A DNA stretch of 64,000 nucleotides from Marinibaculum pumilum. GTDB taxonomy: Bacteria > Pseudomonadota > Alphaproteobacteria > Ferrovibrionales > Ferrovibrionaceae. Where the stretch lies: NCBI RefSeq assembly GCF_042646425.1, contig NZ_JBHRTR010000031.1, positions 310,001 through 374,000 of the forward strand, written 5' to 3'. The first letter of the stretch is position 1. Each line of letters opens with the position of its first letter. This document shows, one piece after another, positions 51,318 to 59,383 of this stretch. The notes beneath the pieces were generated by a model. It saw only the letters and a list, made by a program, of their open reading frames with translations. It had not been told where the DNA came from and did not search any database. Made by a program: the position numbers and the translations under genes.

Positions 51318-51920
51318 ATGCCGAGTAGAGAGGAAGATGGCGTCTCCATCGACGGAGATCGTTGGGATCAAACGCCAGAGTTTGCCGCCATGATCCAGCG
51401 ATATTCATTGAATGCGCAACAACGTGCCGCCGAAGAGTTCTCTCGTCTAGTGTCGCATATGACGCCACGCTGCCGTTCTCCGTCAGAGTTCCGACTGTTG
51501 TTGGCATTAATTGATGCGCTTGGTGATATTTCGGACTTTGAGATCAGCTGGATGAATGGCGATGGGCGCTTCGAGCTTGAGCCCTGGCGTTACATTGACT
51601 GTATGTACGCTTACTGCAACGCTCAAGTTGGTTCATTCATCGCAGATTTCCTCTTTGAATTTGACTATATGGACCAGAGAGCCTTCGTAGTCGTCGAGTG
51701 CGATGGGCATAAATTCCATGAACGTACGAAAGAGCAGGCTCGACGGGACCGAAGCAGAGACCGTTGGATGACATCGAAAGGCATAAAAATTCTACGTTTT
51801 ACTGGCTCGGAAATTTACCGAGATGCTGACAGGTGTGCTAACGAAGTCGTAAATCTTCTCATGAAAGTATACGGAGAGGTCACAGAAGGATTTTCGCCCC
51901 ACCGGACGGGTAATTCTTGA
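51318..51920 (+). CDS. DUF559/Vsr-like endonuclease-domain protein
   Basis: 200 residues. The N-terminal 100 residues are not recognised. The C-terminal part has VGSFIADFLFEFDYM, FVVVECDGHKFHE and the helix QARRDRSRDRWMTSKGIKILRFTGSEI, the pattern of DUF559 and related PD-(D/E)XK nucleases close to Vsr. The Asp in IADFLFEFD and E-x-D in VVECDGH are plausible metal ligands. AGGAGG lies 5 bp before the ATG at 51318. It follows the DUF4411 gene by about 100 bp and shares its low-GC composition. Confidence 0.78.
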   Translation: MPSREEDGVSIDGDRWDQTPEFAAMIQRYSLNAQQRAAEEFSRLVSHMTPRCRSPSEFRLLLALIDALGDISDFEISWMNGDGRFELEPWRYIDCMYAYCNAQVGSFIADFLFEFDYMDQRAFVVVECDGHKFHERTKEQARRDRSRDRWMTSKGIKILRFTGSEIYRDADRCANEVVNLLMKVYGEVTEGFSPHRTGNS

Positions 51921-52502
51921 TCGGATTCGGCCCAGGTTTACTCTTGGAGCAAAAATAAACTGCGACAGGTTGGTCCTCCGTTGCTGGTCATTTGATCAGC
52001 TAAAATTCCTGATCTGACTAGGTGAGTCGTCGACTGACCGGTTCTCCCACGTTCATCCACTATAGTCGCGCTGCAGGGTGTTCGGGATCATTCTGTCACC
52101 GCGGACCTCTGCGCTAGTCACAAGGTACGACGACGCTTTCGGACTACAAGCGCGAGCCGAAATCTAGGCTAGATCTTCATCTTCTACGTAACCTGTAGAG
52201 TACCGGCATTCTAGCAGTGCCCGAGATTTGCCAAATATCAACATCCGCATGTCATGGGATATCAGTCTTTTTGACGATACCTCTCGCATGCCAGACAGCA
52301 ACAAAGGGGGGGGCAATTCATCCCATGTCCCCCTCTCGACATCTGCAGAGGTAGATCCCATCTCGTATATATCCGGTCGCCATTGACCGGCGCTGGATGG
52401 GAAGCTTCGCAGGGGCGCATGGCTAGTATCGAGACGATTTCTAAGCCCGTACCTGCCTAATGGTCTGCCATCCGGTCCAACTAGCTAGAGCCTTGGAGGC
52501 AT
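51921..52502. other. Low-GC intergenic stretch in the element
   Basis: About 580 bp between the DUF559 gene and the MarR-like gene. I see no supported gene; one 65-residue frame on the minus strand (52164-52361) lacks a ribosome binding site. The sequence looks like old, decayed DNA or a long regulatory region. Confidence 0.4.
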
Positions 52503-52877
52503 ATGACGATGTTGGAACCCATTTCTGAGGATGGGGCCACAGTTGGAAGGACCGCTCGAGCCAAGCTGCACCGCGCCCTGGATGTCTGGCACAGCCGGAC
52601 GAACGGCCTGGGGAGCGTCAACGAGCTGCGAACCTTGATGTACGTGGCAGAGCGACCTGGGGCGTCTGTCCGGGAGATCGCCAACCGCATGGACATGAGC
52701 GGTCCAGGGACCACCCAGATGGTCGCGATGCTGACCCGGAAGTCACGAGGAAAGAGCCCCCCGTTGGAACTGCTGAGGGTTGAGAGGGACCCCAAGGACG
52801 GGCGGGGCCGGCATCTGTACCTGACCACGAAAGGCAGGGCCTTGGTCGACCGACTGACCGAGGAACTGGTGGGGTGA
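52503..52877 (+). CDS. MarR-like winged-helix regulator
   Basis: 124 residues. The winged helix is clear: VNELRTLMYVAERPGASVREIANRMDM, then GTTQMVAMLTRKSRG and LLRVERDPKDGRGRHLYLTTKGRALVDRL, the MarR beta-wing. It lies directly before the integrase gene on the same strand and may control excision. AGGCAT before the ATG is a weak ribosome binding site. Confidence 0.8.
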   Translation: MTMLEPISEDGATVGRTARAKLHRALDVWHSRTNGLGSVNELRTLMYVAERPGASVREIANRMDMSGPGTTQMVAMLTRKSRGKSPPLELLRVERDPKDGRGRHLYLTTKGRALVDRLTEELVG

Positions 52878-52974
52878 GATGCCCCGCAAGTGCCCAGCTG
52901 GATGCAGCTGTGGCTTTCACTGAAGCGGCCGCTGAGTGCGCCGCGATCAACATCAACAGAATGAGGAGAACTGT

Positions 52975-54000
52975 ATGACAGCACGGCAACGAGGGCAGAG
53001 CTGGCAGGCCGACTTCAGCATCCAGGGCCGGCGGTACCGCCGGGACTTCGACACCAAGCAAGAGGCCGAAGCCTGGGAGAGGGACACCAGGGAGACGGTC
53101 AAGGCCGGTCGCACCGAGGCCCTGGTGAAGCAGGTCCGGGACATCAAGATGGAGGAGCTGAAGCGGAAGGCCCACCAACGGTTCTGGCAGGGCACCAAGA
53201 GTGAGCTGGGCAGCGTGCGGAATGCCGAGGCTGCCGTGGCCTACTTCGGGGCCTCAACACCGGCATCCCAGGTGACCGCCGCCTGGATCGACGATTGGAT
53301 CTCCGGGCTCCAGGACGAGGGCAAGGCCAACGGCACCATCAACCGCAAGCTGGCGGCCCTGAAGCGGATGCTAAGGTTCGCCCACCGCATGGAGTACATC
53401 GAACGGGTCCCGCATATCGAGATGCTGAAGGAGAATGGCGGCCGGATGTACGTCCTGGACGAGCAGGAGGAGGCGAGCGTCCTGGGGCTGGCCCGGCAGT
53501 GGGGCTACGAGGAGGAGGCCGACCTGCTGGAGTTCTTGATTCTTCAGGGCTGCCGCCTGGGCGAGGCCCTGAAGCTGACCGACCGGGACATCGCCGTGAC
53601 CCCCAAGGGTGGGCACGTCACCTTCGGGGACACCAAGAACGGGGACGACCGGATGGTTCCGCTGCGGGCCAGGGCTCAGGAGATAGTAGCGCCGCGCGTC
53701 CGCCGGGGTGGGAAGCTCTTCAACACCACCATTTGGCGGGCGGAGAATGTCTGGGCTCGCATCCGTGCCCACATGGGGATCGACCGCAAGGACTTCGTCA
53801 TCCATGCCCTTCGGCACACCTGCATCTCCCGGTGGGTGGCGGCCGGCATCCCGCTGCCGATGGTCCAGAAGCTGGCGGGCCACAAGACGATCATCACCAC
53901 CCGCCGGTACACCCACTTCAGCCAGACCCAGCTCGACGGGTTCATGGCCCAGCTCGACCAGACCGAGGCACCGGCGGATCACCTCCGGGTTGTGAAGTAG
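52975..54000 (+). CDS. int: Tyrosine recombinase (integrase)
   Basis: 341 residues. The arm-binding N-terminus and SAM-like core-binding domain (about 65-150) are followed by the catalytic domain with Arg194 (GCRLGEAL), Lys221 (DTKNGDD), His277 and Arg280 (HALRHT), His303 (LAGHKT) and the nucleophile Tyr312 (RRYTH). All active-site residues are present. GAGGAG precedes the ATG. It is next to the right end of the element, as usual, and is the likely enzyme for the tRNA-Leu insertion. Confidence 0.96.
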   Translation: MTARQRGQSWQADFSIQGRRYRRDFDTKQEAEAWERDTRETVKAGRTEALVKQVRDIKMEELKRKAHQRFWQGTKSELGSVRNAEAAVAYFGASTPASQVTAAWIDDWISGLQDEGKANGTINRKLAALKRMLRFAHRMEYIERVPHIEMLKENGGRMYVLDEQEEASVLGLARQWGYEEEADLLEFLILQGCRLGEALKLTDRDIAVTPKGGHVTFGDTKNGDDRMVPLRARAQEIVAPRVRRGGKLFNTTIWRAENVWARIRAHMGIDRKDFVIHALRHTCISRWVAAGIPLPMVQKLAGHKTIITTRRYTHFSQTQLDGFMAQLDQTEAPADHLRVVK

Positions 54001-54052
54001 ATACCCCGAACAGATTTATCCTGTCGTGATAAGGTGTGACGACACCTGTGCC

Positions 54053-54137
54053 GTGGGCGTGGCGGAACGGGTAGACGCGGGGGGCTTAAAACCCCCTGGC
54101 TTATGCCGTGCAGGTTCAAGTCCTGTCGCCCACACCA
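54053..54137 (+). tRNA. tRNA-Leu(UAA) carried by the element
   Basis: 85 nt including an encoded CCA. The acceptor GTGGGCG pairs fully with CGCCCAC, the D-arm is GCG/CGC, the anticodon arm is GGGGG-CTTAAAA-CCCCC with anticodon TAA at 54087-54089, the long variable arm is GGCTTATGCC and the T-arm has GTTCAAGTCC. The discriminator is A, as required for leucine. The variable arm is identical to that of the broken host tRNA, while the acceptor and anticodon stems differ, so it is not a simple copy of it. It lies inside the element between the integrase gene and attR. Confidence 0.95.
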
Positions 54138-54165
54138 ATATCCTGGAGCTGTCGTAAGCTCTCAG

Positions 54166-54177
54166 GGGGGTCGGAGG
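54166..54177 (-). repeat. Inverted repeat near attR (possible integrase arm site)
   Basis: GGGGGTCGGAGG, the reverse complement of CCTCCGACCCCC at 44395-44406. A short hairpin AGCCTC/GAGGCT (54212-54228) lies between it and attR. Confidence 0.5.
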
Positions 54178-54254
54178 ACCCAGCTGGCACTACCCACCGG
54201 CCAGAAGTCCAAGCCTCTGTGTGAGGCTCCTTGTCCGAGATACCTAACAGCTTG

Positions 54255-54269
54255 GACTTAAAATCGCTT
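54255..54269 (+). repeat. attR core of the integrative element (15-bp direct repeat)
   Basis: GACTTAAAATCGCTT, identical to 44372-44386. It is followed directly by the rest of the host tRNA-Leu. Confidence 0.9.
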
Positions 54270-54309
54270 GGCTTATGCCGTGCCGGTTCAAGTCCGGCCG
54301 CCCGGACCA
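54255..54309 (+). pseudogene. tRNA-Leu(UAA), 3' half, displaced by the element
   Basis: It contains the anticodon loop, the 3' side of the anticodon stem, the long variable arm GGCTTATGCC, the T-arm GCCGG-TTCAAGT-CCGGC, the acceptor strand CGCCCGG, the discriminator A and CCA. The upstream sequence gives no 5' half. The acceptor strand pairs perfectly with CCGGGCG at 44342-44348, showing that it came from the same gene. Confidence 0.93.
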
Positions 54310-54318
54310 GCCGAAGCC

Positions 54319-54708
54319 CTAGTCGCTGATGATCTCCAGGATCCGGCGGGTTGCCTCCCCGATCAGCAGCACCTCGCTGTCTGCCCGCACATAGACGGCG
54401 CCGGGTGGCGGCTGGCGATAGTCGCGGATGACGGAATAGGGCAGGTCGGCCGGCAGGACCTGACCCACCTGCCACTTTTTCGCCTGGCCCGGCGGCACGC
54501 AGCCCTTCTTGGCCAATCCGGGCGGACAGTGGGACGGACCGCCGGCCACCTTGCCTTGCACGGCATTGCCTTGCGCGGCATTTGCGGGCCCGGCGGCTGC
54601 AGCGCCGAGGCCAAGGGCAAGTGTCACGGCGATCATGGCCACGAGGCCGCCGTTCGGCCGCGTGCGCGGGTCGCCGCGCCGGCAATCGGTTCTGTATCTG
54701 GTCGACAT
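54319..54708 (-). CDS. RcnB-like secreted protein
   Basis: 129 residues with an N-terminal signal region (GGLVAMIAVTLALGLGAAAAG, cleaved near ANA). The mature part has GLAKKGCVPPGQAKKWQVGQ and the RcnB-type ending LPYSVIRDYRQPPPGAVYVR followed by EVLLIGEATRRILEII. RcnB of Escherichia coli is a periplasmic protein affecting nickel and cobalt export, but most homologues are uncharacterised. GGAGGAGG before the ATG decides the start over a longer frame. First gene on the right side of the element. Confidence 0.8.
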   Translation of the reverse strand: MSTRYRTDCRRGDPRTRPNGGLVAMIAVTLALGLGAAAAGPANAAQGNAVQGKVAGGPSHCPPGLAKKGCVPPGQAKKWQVGQVLPADLPYSVIRDYRQPPPGAVYVRADSEVLLIGEATRRILEIISD

Positions 54709-54813
54709 GGTCTGGCCTCCTCCTGCTCTGCACCTCGGCTCCGCAAGCTCCCGCAAGAACGGGGTCATGGCGTGCGAGGTTCCGGACCTGGTCACTGCCG
54801 CCCGGTGCAGCGC

Positions 54814-55104
54814 TCAGACGCGATAGGGGTCGCGGCGGCCAGGCTGGCCGTGCGGCGTCGGCGTGGCCTGTCCGGCAAAGACATTGGCACCGATCAGCGC
54901 CGGATGCAGCGGTCCGCCGCCGATAGGGTTCTCGGTCCAGCGGCGGCCCGGGCCGTCCTGGCCGGCGACGGCCTGGTCCAGGGCGGCCGCGAAGCGGCTG
55001 GCGCCTGCGGCCGGGCGGTGCCGGTCCTGCTGCTGCGGAACCGTGTCCCGTTCCATCTGCCAGGCGCCGGGGCGGATGGCAGTGACTTGTGTCGCGTAGC
55101 CCAT
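54814..55104 (-). CDS. Hypothetical protein, 96 aa
   Basis: A reading frame that starts MGYATQVTAIRPGAWQMERD and ends TPHGQPGRRDPYRV. Composition is polar and rich in Gly, Pro and Arg, without membrane segments or a recognised family. GCGGAAGACGACAG before the ATG is a possible ribosome binding site. It could be a real small protein or a chance frame in GC-rich DNA. Confidence 0.45.
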   Translation of the reverse strand: MGYATQVTAIRPGAWQMERDTVPQQQDRHRPAAGASRFAAALDQAVAGQDGPGRRWTENPIGGGPLHPALIGANVFAGQATPTPHGQPGRRDPYRV

Positions 55105-55431
55105 CTGTCGTCTTCCGCTCTGTCAGGGCAGCCCCGACTGATAAATAGATTGGCAGGCGCAAAGTTCCTGTGGCGGACGTCACAGTGCTGCGCGAGACGG
55201 TGACATACGTGGCGAATTCGGCGGGAAGTTGGCCATCGCCGGGCGCTGATTGGGCGAGGGAGCGGGCGCCCGCCCGCATGAGCCCTGGCGCCGTGCCGGC
55301 GAAGAGCGTATCGAACTCCCGCGGGCGCTGGCATACCCTCGCCCCTGCCCGCCGGTGCGTCGCCCGGCTGGCGCCGGCTTGGCGGCGTGCGCTCTGGCGG
55401 AACGGGTCGGGACGAACGGCATGGCTCTGGG
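55105..55431. other. Intergenic region before trkH
   Basis: About 330 bp between divergent genes. No gene supported. An AT-richer patch near 55140-55160 (AAATAGATTGG) could hold the promoter of the minus-strand gene. Confidence 0.35.
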
Positions 55432-56880
55432 ATGACGCTCCGCTACCGGGCGGTCGGTTTCGTGATCGGCCTGCTCCTGGCCATGCTCGCGCTGCTGATG
55501 CTGCTTCCGGCCGTCGTCGACCTGGCCGACGGCAATAGCGACTGGCTGTCGTTCGTCCTGGGCGCCGCGGTCACCGGTATCGCCGGCGGCTACCTGATCA
55601 TCTCCTGCCAGTCCTCGGGGCCGTTCGAACTGGAGGTGCGCGACGCCTTTGTCCTGACGGCGGCGACCTGGGTCGCGATCCCGGCCTTTGCCGCCCTGCC
55701 GCTGATCGGGCTGGGCATCAGCTATACCGACGCCTTCTTCGAATCGATGTCGGGCCTGACCACCACCGGCTCGACCGTCCTGACGGGGCTGGACGGCCTG
55801 CCGCGCGGGATCCTGTTCTGGCGGGCCCTGCTGCAGTGGATCGGCGGCATCGGGATCATCGTCATGGCGATCGTCATACTGCCCTTCCTGCGGGTGGGCG
55901 GCATGCAGCTGTTCCGCACCGAGAGTTCGGAGCGGTCGGAGAAGATCGTCCCCAACGCGTTCTCGATGGTGGCCTGGATCCTGTCGGTCTATGGCCTGCT
56001 GACCCTGGCCTGCGGAACCCTGTTCCTGGTCTTCGGGATGTCCGCGTTCGACGCGCTCTGCCACGCCTTCTCGACCCTGTCGACGGGGGGCTATTCGACC
56101 CACGACGCCTCGTTCGGCTATTTCCGGGAGCCGGGCGCGGAGTGGGTGGCGGTGGCCTTCATGCTGGCCGGCGGGCTGCCCTTTGCCGCCTATATCCGGA
56201 TGGTACGCGGCGAGAGGGCGGCGCTCTGGCGTGAGCCGCAGGTCCGGGGCCTGCTGGCCAGCCTGTTCGTCATCATCCTGATCGGTGCCGCCGTCCTGGT
56301 CGTCGACCGTGCCTACGCGCCGCTGGATGCGCTGCGCGAGATGGCGTTCAACACCGTCTCCATCGTCACGACCACCGGTTTCGCCAGCACCGACTATACC
56401 CTGTGGGGCCCGTTCTTCGTCGCGCTGTTCTTCGTCCTGACCTTTTCCGGCGCCTGCGCCGGGTCCACCAGCGGCGGCATCAAGGTCTACCGGCTGCAGG
56501 TGCTCTGGCTGTCGCTGGGCGCCTATCTGGCCCGCACCCCCAGCCCGCACCGGGTCGTGGTGCTGCGCTACGGCGGGCGGCGCCTGCCGGACGATGTGCC
56601 GTTCGCGGTGCTGGGCTTCCTGGCGGCGTTCCTGGGCTCGGTCGCCCTGGTCACCGTGCTGCTGGGGGCGATGGGGCTCGACTTCGTCACCGCGCTGACC
56701 GCCGCCAGCACCGCGATCACCAATGTCGGCCCCGGCCTGGGGCCGGTGATCGGCCCGGCGGGCAATTTCGCCGGGCTGCCGGATGCGGCGAAATGGCTGC
56801 TGGCCTTTGCCATGATGCTGGGCCGGCTGGAAGTGTTCACCGTGCTGATCGTGCTCGACCCGCGGTTCTGGCGGGGATAA
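55432..56880 (+). CDS. trkH: Potassium uptake protein TrkH
   Basis: 482 residues, membrane protein with the four pore repeats of the TrkH/HKT superfamily. The filter glycines are seen in MSGLTTTGSTV, FSTLSTGGYST, SIVTTTGFAS and TAITNVGPG, and the late CAGSTSGGIKVYRL is typical. TrkH moves potassium with the TrkA regulator, whose gene is not in the window. The ATG at 55432 was chosen over an upstream one because it gives the normal N-terminus MTLRYRAVGFVIGLLL. Confidence 0.93.
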   Translation: MTLRYRAVGFVIGLLLAMLALLMLLPAVVDLADGNSDWLSFVLGAAVTGIAGGYLIISCQSSGPFELEVRDAFVLTAATWVAIPAFAALPLIGLGISYTDAFFESMSGLTTTGSTVLTGLDGLPRGILFWRALLQWIGGIGIIVMAIVILPFLRVGGMQLFRTESSERSEKIVPNAFSMVAWILSVYGLLTLACGTLFLVFGMSAFDALCHAFSTLSTGGYSTHDASFGYFREPGAEWVAVAFMLAGGLPFAAYIRMVRGERAALWREPQVRGLLASLFVIILIGAAVLVVDRAYAPLDALREMAFNTVSIVTTTGFASTDYTLWGPFFVALFFVLTFSGACAGSTSGGIKVYRLQVLWLSLGAYLARTPSPHRVVVLRYGGRRLPDDVPFAVLGFLAAFLGSVALVTVLLGAMGLDFVTALTAASTAITNVGPGLGPVIGPAGNFAGLPDAAKWLLAFAMMLGRLEVFTVLIVLDPRFWRG

Positions 56881-56897
56881 GCCGCGGTCTTGCCGGC

Positions 56898-58190
56898 ATG
56901 GACCCGGCGGGCCGGCAGCCTATCATTGCGGTTCCTCCGCCGTTCGACATGGACCCGTCCCCAGTGATCGATCCGCCTTCCGACCGCGACCCGCCAGGAC
57001 CGGCGTCCCGGCCGCTTCGCCTGCTGCTGCTGTCGCCGGCGGCGGAGATGCCTGGCGGGGTGGCGGAATATGTCGGCATGATCCTGCACTGCCTGTCCCC
57101 CGCCGTGGTGGGAGAGCGCTTCGCGATCGGCCGGCGCCCGGGGGAGGGGGGCCATTCGCCCTGGCGGATGCTGCGCGACTATCTCCGCTTCGCCGTGCGC
57201 CTGCTGGGCCGCGACCGGCCGGACGTCCTGCATGTCAACCCGACCCTGGACCGCAACGCCCTGCCGCGCGATGCGCTGTTCCTCGTCCTGGCGCGGCTGC
57301 GGCGGCCGCGGGCGGTGATCGTCACCTTCCACGGCTGGCGGCAGGGCACCGAACGGCGCCTGCTGTCGCCCGGTCCGACCGGCGCCGTGCTGCGTCTGGG
57401 CATGCGGCTCGCCTTGCGGGGGGCGGACCGCGTCCAGGTCCTGGCCGAACCCTACCGCCAGGCATTGCTGAAGCTGGGGCTGGAAGCGGAGCGGGTGGCG
57501 ACCACCAGCACCATGTTCGACGGCCGGCTGTTCGGCGGCCGGCTGCCCGACGACCGGCTGTCCGACGACCGGCTGTCCGACGACCGGCTGTCCGACGGTG
57601 AGGCGCCGGCAGGCCCGGGGCGCGAAGCCGGCCCGCGCCGGCGGATCCTGTTCCTGTCGCGCTTCGTGGCCGGCAAGGGGGGCGCGGAACTGATCGAGGC
57701 CTTCGGCGTCCTGCACGCGGCATTTCCGGAGTTCCGCCTCACCATGGCCGGCGACGGGCCCCTGGCGGCCGAATGGCGGCAGCTTGCCGCGGCGTCGCCG
57801 GCCCGGGCGGCGATCGACTTCCCGGGCTATGTCTCCGGTGCCGCGAAGGCCCGGTTGCTGCAGGACGCGCTGCTGTTCGTGCTGCCCAGCGCGACGGAAG
57901 GAATGCCCGTCTCGCTGCTGGAGGCGATGGCCGCCGGCGCCGCGGCCCTGGTCACGCCGGTCGGCGGCATCCCGCTCGTCGTGCGTCCCGGGCAGACCGG
58001 GGCGTTCCTGGAAACCGCCGATGCGGCAGGCATCGCGGCCGCCCTGCGCGACATGCTCGCATCGCCCGGCCTCGTCGAGGGCATGGGCAGGGCGGCGGCG
58101 GAACTGGCGTGGCAGCACTACGAGAGCGCGCAGGTGGTGGCGCGGCTCGAACGGCTGTACCTGGAGACCGCGGCGGCGCGGCGGCGATAG
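56898..58190 (+). CDS. GT-B glycosyltransferase, family 4-like
   Basis: 430 residues from the chosen ATG; an ATG 51 bp later is equally likely. The N-terminal domain has LLLLSPAAEMPGGVAEYVGM and VIVTFHGWRQGTERR. The C-terminal nucleotide-sugar domain has RILFLSRFVAGKGGAELIEAF, LTMAGDGPL and LPSATEGMPVSLLEAMAAGAAAL, the E-x7-E motif of GT4 enzymes. Sugar and acceptor are unknown. Between the two domains lies a 15-bp tandem repeat coding for DDRLS three times (about residues 218-232). Confidence 0.85.
   Translation: MDPAGRQPIIAVPPPFDMDPSPVIDPPSDRDPPGPASRPLRLLLLSPAAEMPGGVAEYVGMILHCLSPAVVGERFAIGRRPGEGGHSPWRMLRDYLRFAVRLLGRDRPDVLHVNPTLDRNALPRDALFLVLARLRRPRAVIVTFHGWRQGTERRLLSPGPTGAVLRLGMRLALRGADRVQVLAEPYRQALLKLGLEAERVATTSTMFDGRLFGGRLPDDRLSDDRLSDDRLSDGEAPAGPGREAGPRRRILFLSRFVAGKGGAELIEAFGVLHAAFPEFRLTMAGDGPLAAEWRQLAAASPARAAIDFPGYVSGAAKARLLQDALLFVLPSATEGMPVSLLEAMAAGAAALVTPVGGIPLVVRPGQTGAFLETADAAGIAAALRDMLASPGLVEGMGRAAAELAWQHYESAQVVARLERLYLETAAARRR
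57541..57595 (+). repeat. 15-bp in-frame tandem repeat in the glycosyltransferase gene
   Basis: CGACCGGCTGTCCGA is repeated perfectly at 57551-57565, 57566-57580 and 57581-57595, preceded by a partial copy with one change. It codes for DDRLS units in the linker between the two domains, and copy-number change would not shift the frame. Confidence 0.85.
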
Positions 58191-58210
58191 CGCCGGCGGC
58201 CGGCGCGGCG

Positions 58211-58244
58211 CAAAGAAAAAGGCCCGGCACCTGGGTGCCGGGCC
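58211..58244 (-). terminator. Rho-independent terminator of the OmpA-like gene
   Basis: An 11-bp stem GGCCCGGCACC (58221-58231) with GGTGCCGGGCC (58234-58244); on the minus strand it is followed by TTTTTCTTTG. It lies about 78 bp after the stop of the OmpA-like gene. It may also limit read-through from the convergent glycosyltransferase gene. Confidence 0.88.
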
Positions 58245-58321
58245 CTGTCGCAAGACCGATCCCGCAAGACCGGTCCCCCGACCGGCGGCGGAACGCCGCC
58301 AGTCGGGGTTCCGCTGCCGTC

Positions 58322-59140
58322 TTACGGCGCCATCCGGATGATGACCAGACGGTTGCTCTGCTCTTTCACGCCATCGGCGGTCGGTTTCGGCAGGTTGAAT
58401 TCGCCGCGGACCGACATCTTGATCGCGCTGGCCGGCACGCCGCGGGCCTCCAGGGCACCCTTCACGGCAGCCGCCCGGCGGGCAGCCAGATCCTCGTTGT
58501 AGGTCACGTCGCCGGAGGTGTCGGTGTAGCCGTACAGCGCGACATTGGCGAACCCGTCCATGCCGAACGCCTTGGCGGCATTGGCGATGGTCTCTTCCGC
58601 GGCCTGGTCGAGGAAGTTGCTGTCATGCGCGAAGTAGACGCGGTAGCTCTTGGCATCCGGCTTCTTCATCGGCTGCAGCTGCGCCATCGCCTTCTCGAAC
58701 TCTTCGCGGCACATGGCGATGTGGGCGGGCTGCCGGTTCTCTTCCTGCTGCTCCATCCAGCAGTCGAACATCGCCTGGGCACGGGCGGCCGGCTTCGGGC
58801 TGCCCTGCTTGGCGCCGCTGGCGAGGGCGGCGGCCAGGCGCTGGCGGGCGTTGGACAGGTCGCCCTCGGTGCCGGCCGGCAGCATCCGGGCGTCCATCGC
58901 CGTCGGCTCGACGGCTTCGCCCTTGGCGACCATGATTGCCCGATCGGCATAATAGTCGGAATCGCCGTAGTCGGACTCGCCATACTCGAACTGCGACAGC
59001 TCGATATACTCGCCATAGAGCGCGGTATCGAAGTCGGTGCCCGACGGCACCACGGTCCTTGCGGTCTCAAGCCGCGTGCCGCAGGCGGCCAGCGCGAGAC
59101 ACGCTGCGGCCACACCCGCAATCCCAAGAATCCTGTTCAT
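58322..59140 (-). CDS. OmpA-family lipoprotein
   Basis: 272 residues. The lipobox is LAAC (Cys20). The C-terminal OmpA-like peptidoglycan-binding domain has VYFAHDSNFLDQAAEETIANA, VALYGYTDTSGDVTYNEDLAARRA and the late EQSNRLVIIRM. The middle region is helical with two Cys. Unlike the usual Pal, the central linker is long and acidic (ESDYGDSDYYADRA). It anchors the outer membrane to the wall. Confidence 0.88.
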   Translation of the reverse strand: MNRILGIAGVAAACLALAACGTRLETARTVVPSGTDFDTALYGEYIELSQFEYGESDYGDSDYYADRAIMVAKGEAVEPTAMDARMLPAGTEGDLSNARQRLAAALASGAKQGSPKPAARAQAMFDCWMEQQEENRQPAHIAMCREEFEKAMAQLQPMKKPDAKSYRVYFAHDSNFLDQAAEETIANAAKAFGMDGFANVALYGYTDTSGDVTYNEDLAARRAAAVKGALEARGVPASAIKMSVRGEFNLPKPTADGVKEQSNRLVIIRMAP

Positions 59141-59383
59141 CCCCGTCGTTCCTCCTCAAGGTGGTGGAAGCAGCACCGTGGGTGCCCCTCATGATGGTTC
59201 CGGCAGGACCCCGCACGGCCCCGGCGCAGGGGGTCCAGTCTGATTCCGGTACGCTTGCACTCTCGCAAAACTGCTGCGGCAAGTCCAATATCGGCGGAGC
59301 AAACCGCGCCGCCCTACGACGATTGGCGTAGAAGCGTTGCATCCCTGCAGCGGAGCCTGTACCCCTCCGGCCGGGAACAGACC

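Larger units (their letters stand above)
44372..54269 (+). mobile_element. Integrative element in tRNA-Leu(UAA), ~9.9 kb
   Basis: Bounded by 15-bp direct repeats in the two halves of a split tRNA-Leu gene. It carries a tyrosine integrase next to attR, a replacement tRNA-Leu(UAA), a family A-like polymerase, three lipoproteins, a BRO-N antirepressor, a serine recombinase, an ImmA/IrrE-DUF4411 pair, a DUF559 protein and a MarR-like regulator. Base composition is visibly lower in G+C than the flanks, above all at 49.4-52.5 kb. No capsid, tail, terminase, relaxase or type IV secretion gene is present. It is therefore a satellite-like or self-replicating integrative element, not a complete prophage or ICE. 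Genes point both ways, with the polymerase next to attL. Confidence 0.92.

Noticed and set aside
52164..52361. A 65-residue frame on the minus strand in the element gap
   Set aside because: No ribosome binding site and no recognisable domain; kept as part of the gap description only.
54053..54137. The element tRNA-Leu as a decayed or duplicated copy of the host gene
   Set aside because: All stems pair, the discriminator and CCA are present, and its acceptor and anticodon stems differ from the host tRNA while still pairing, so it looks functional and of separate origin.
44372..54269. Complete prophage
   Set aside because: Integrase and antirepressor are present, but there are no capsid, portal, tail, terminase or lysis genes in 9.9 kb.
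57541..57595. Tandem repeats as a possible CRISPR array
   Set aside because: Units are contiguous 15-bp copies without spacers and lie in frame inside a coding gene.
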